DNA of 32,653 nucleotides from Candidatus Brocadiaceae bacterium (GTDB taxonomy: Bacteria > Planctomycetota > Brocadiia > Brocadiales > Bathyanammoxibiaceae). Every line of letters starts with the position of its first letter. Within the stretch, counting starts at the first letter, position 1. The DNA is taken from contig JASEHG010000003.1 of NCBI GenBank assembly GCA_030018855.1, positions 1-32,653 on the forward strand. The letters run 5' to 3'. This document shows positions 31,253 to 32,653 of this stretch, in pieces. The position numbers and the translations under genes are program-made. Under the pieces are notes generated by a model that was not told the origin of the DNA, did not search any database, and saw only the letters and a program-made list of their open reading frames with translations.

Positions 31253-31369
31253 TTACACCCTCTCCCTTAAATTTCCACAACAAATTTTACATTGCCCATG
31301 ATTGTAAAGATGCCTTTGAGCGCCACCCTGCTCGGAAGAGGTTATAAGAAACAGCAGTTTTCTTCTCAT
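31253..31369 (-). pseudogene. Truncated GT4 glycosyltransferase N-terminus
   Basis: Not in the ORF track. The ATG at 31369 overlaps the stop of the radical SAM gene (ATGA), and the frame reads RRKLLFLITSSEQGGAQRHLYN for 23 residues before sliding into unrelated HGQCKICCGNLRERV and a TAA. The first part closely matches the start of the intact GT4 at 20409 (LLFLITSSDGGGAQKHLYDA). The remaining 350 or so residues are gone, so this is a deletion scar; the Cys-rich tail may come from whatever gene lay at the other side of the deletion. Confidence 0.72.
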
Positions 31370-32653
31370 TGTTTAACCTTGAAAAGACGACTCTTCCTCT
31401 TATAAAACTTTCTAACAAAATTAACGTATGCGTATTTCAAAGCATTAAAGAAAATACGGTGCAATACGACTAATTTCCTATAGGGGAGAAACTTTGAAGT
31501 CACAAGTTTATCAATAATTTCTACCGTTTTAGGATTAGGAAAAGTCCTGTACAGCCTTACGAGAATTGTAAAGTACCTGGCATAAAATTCTATTTGTGTG
31601 CTGCTAATCGTGGGTAATGAGAGAATAGTACTTGTTCTGTAATCGTCAGCTACACTACCCGAGAGAAATCCTTCTCTTTTACAAAGCTCAAAGAGTTCAG
31701 TATTTGGGTATGGATAGAATATTGTCACCTGCATTCCATCCGCACCAATTTCAGCGTTAAGTTTTATGGTCGCCAAGACCTTTTTACTATCTTCATAAGG
31801 GAGGCCTACCATGTTAAAGGTCTGGGTTGATATTCCATAACGTTGAAGAATGCTGAATGCCTCCTTTATCTTGTTCTGTGACATTGGCCTCTTCAGCACA
31901 TTCCTCCTTATATCTTCGCTCCCGCTCTCAATCCCTATCCATACCCGTATACAGCCTGAATCCTTCAGCATCTCGGCTGCGGCCTCAGTTACCAATTCTG
32001 GCCTGGTGTTGCACATATACGGCAGGTGGATATGAGATTTATAGGCGCTTATGAATTCACTGAACCAGACCTTATCCTTGATTAGGGTGTCGTCATGAAG
32101 GACTAGATACCTTATAAAGGGGTAGGACCTTAGAAAGGCCTTTATCTCTTCTATAACCCTCCCTGCGCTTTGGAAGCGGACTATGGTGTTCTCAGATTCA
32201 TATATTTTTCTGATTTGGTGATTTACACAATAGGAACACTTGAATGGACAGCCCCTTGAGGCAAGATAACTGCCAATACCTTCTTGCGTGTCCTCTAGGG
32301 ATTCTATATCAAATAATCTCCAGTCGTAAAAGGGCAACTTATCAAGGTCTCTTATCAAGGAACGTGGTGGATTGCGGTGTATCCGTCCATTGTCTTTAAC
32401 CCAAATGTTACGGATATTACGAAAATCCCTCTTATATTCCATGGCCTCACATAACTCTGCCATTGCCTCTTCGCCTTCACCTACGCATACCATATTCAAT
32501 CCCTTTGCAGATATGGACTCTTCGGGGGCTACAGTAGGATGAACTCCTCCGCAGATGGTAGGCAACCCAAATCTGTCCTTTATCCATGAGGAATATTTAA
32601 TCACGTAGCGAAACATGTTGGTGCCTGAGGAAAAGGCCACCAGGTCACAAGAG
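31366..32653 (-). CDS. B12-binding domain radical SAM protein (N-terminus beyond window)
   Basis: The frame is open to the right edge (SCDLVAFSSGTNMFRYVIKY continues upstream of the GTG at 32640), so the gene is truncated by the window. The end of the cobalamin-binding domain is visible (LPTICGGVHPTVAPEESISA, VGEGEEAMAELCEA), followed by the radical SAM core: ASRGCPFKCSYCVNHQIRK (CxxxCxxC), YLVLHDDTLIKDK, VWIGIESGSEDIRR and TQTFNMVGLPYEDSKKV. It is the first cluster gene seen and is homologous but not close to the one at 20480. Its stop overlaps the ATG of the truncated glycosyltransferase. Confidence 0.87.
   Translation of the reverse strand, partial: SCDLVAFSSGTNMFRYVIKYSSWIKDRFGLPTICGGVHPTVAPEESISAKGLNMVCVGEGEEAMAELCEAMEYKRDFRNIRNIWVKDNGRIHRNPPRSLIRDLDKLPFYDWRLFDIESLEDTQEGIGSYLASRGCPFKCSYCVNHQIRKIYESENTIVRFQSAGRVIEEIKAFLRSYPFIRYLVLHDDTLIKDKVWFSEFISAYKSHIHLPYMCNTRPELVTEAAAEMLKDSGCIRVWIGIESGSEDIRRNVLKRPMSQNKIKEAFSILQRYGISTQTFNMVGLPYEDSKKVLATIKLNAEIGADGMQVTIFYPYPNTELFELCKREGFLSGSVADDYRTSTILSLPTISSTQIEFYARYFTILVRLYRTFPNPKTVEIIDKLVTSKFLPYRKLVVLHRIFFNALKYAYVNFVRKFYKRKSRLFKVKQ

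Noticed and set aside
18605-32653. Exosortase/PEP-CTERM type polysaccharide locus
   Set aside because: FemAB-like and deacetylase genes suggested it, but no exosortase, Wzc-like kinase or export protein is visible in the window.

Overview
The window looks like a piece of chromosome from an uncultured bacterium, probably a planctomycete. The best clue is the primary sigma factor. Its region 1.2 motif ([17 protein letters not shown]) is followed by a long lysine/arginine-rich spacer of the kind I associate with Planctomycetota RpoD. The futalosine menaquinone genes, the many palindromic repeats and the frequent AGG/ATA/GTA codons fit an environmental lineage, possibly Brocadiales-like. The phylum call is inference.

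Layout: (1) 1-2961, a housekeeping operon: 3' end of dnaG, rpoD and a coiled-coil zinc-ribbon protein. (2) 3031-3680, the RNase P RNA gene, lengthened by two G-rich/C-rich inverted-repeat insertions and bracketed by a long inverted repeat that could extend helix P1. (3) About 3640-6010, a small accessory patch with a hypothetical membrane protein, a TumE-TumA-type toxin-antitoxin pair and a lipoprotein; it ends in a 21-bp exact copy of the 3' end of rnpB. (4) 6118-17296, metabolic genes, mostly on the + strand: DUF362 ferredoxin-like protein, alkaline-phosphatase-superfamily hydrolase, cysC, mqnA, mqnC, a small DUF542 protein (minus strand), a B12-binding radical SAM enzyme, a nucleotidyltransferase with a small partner, moeA and lnt. 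(5) 17547-18189, tRNA-Ala(GGC), then hicB-hicA, then a 46-nt copy of the 3' part of the same tRNA. (6) 18605-32653, a large minus-strand surface-polysaccharide cluster: initiating sugar-phosphate transferase, four intact GT4 glycosyltransferases plus the stump of a fifth, two B12-type radical SAM enzymes, a ChbG/HpnK-type deacetylase, a GNAT-DegT fusion, an O-antigen ligase/polymerase and a methyltransferase.

The polysaccharide genes plausibly work together. The sugar-phosphate transferase loads the first sugar on a lipid carrier, and the GT4 enzymes extend it. The aminotransferase/acyltransferase fusion, deacetylase and methyltransferase decorate it, and the WaaL/Wzy-like protein ligates or polymerises it. 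Transcription of this cluster enters from beyond the right edge of the window.

Two features stand out. First, short palindromic repeats of at least three families have invaded the left 17 kb. They lie in intergenic DNA, in the RNase P RNA and, in frame, inside several protein genes (mqnA, lnt twice, the phosphatase, and the ends of DUF362, cysC, mqnC and lnt). They are nearly absent from the AT-richer polysaccharide cluster. Second, two unrelated toxin-antitoxin pairs each lie between a stable RNA gene (rnpB, tRNA-Ala) and a duplicate of that gene's 3' end. This is the footprint expected of site-specific integration, but no integrase is visible in either interval.
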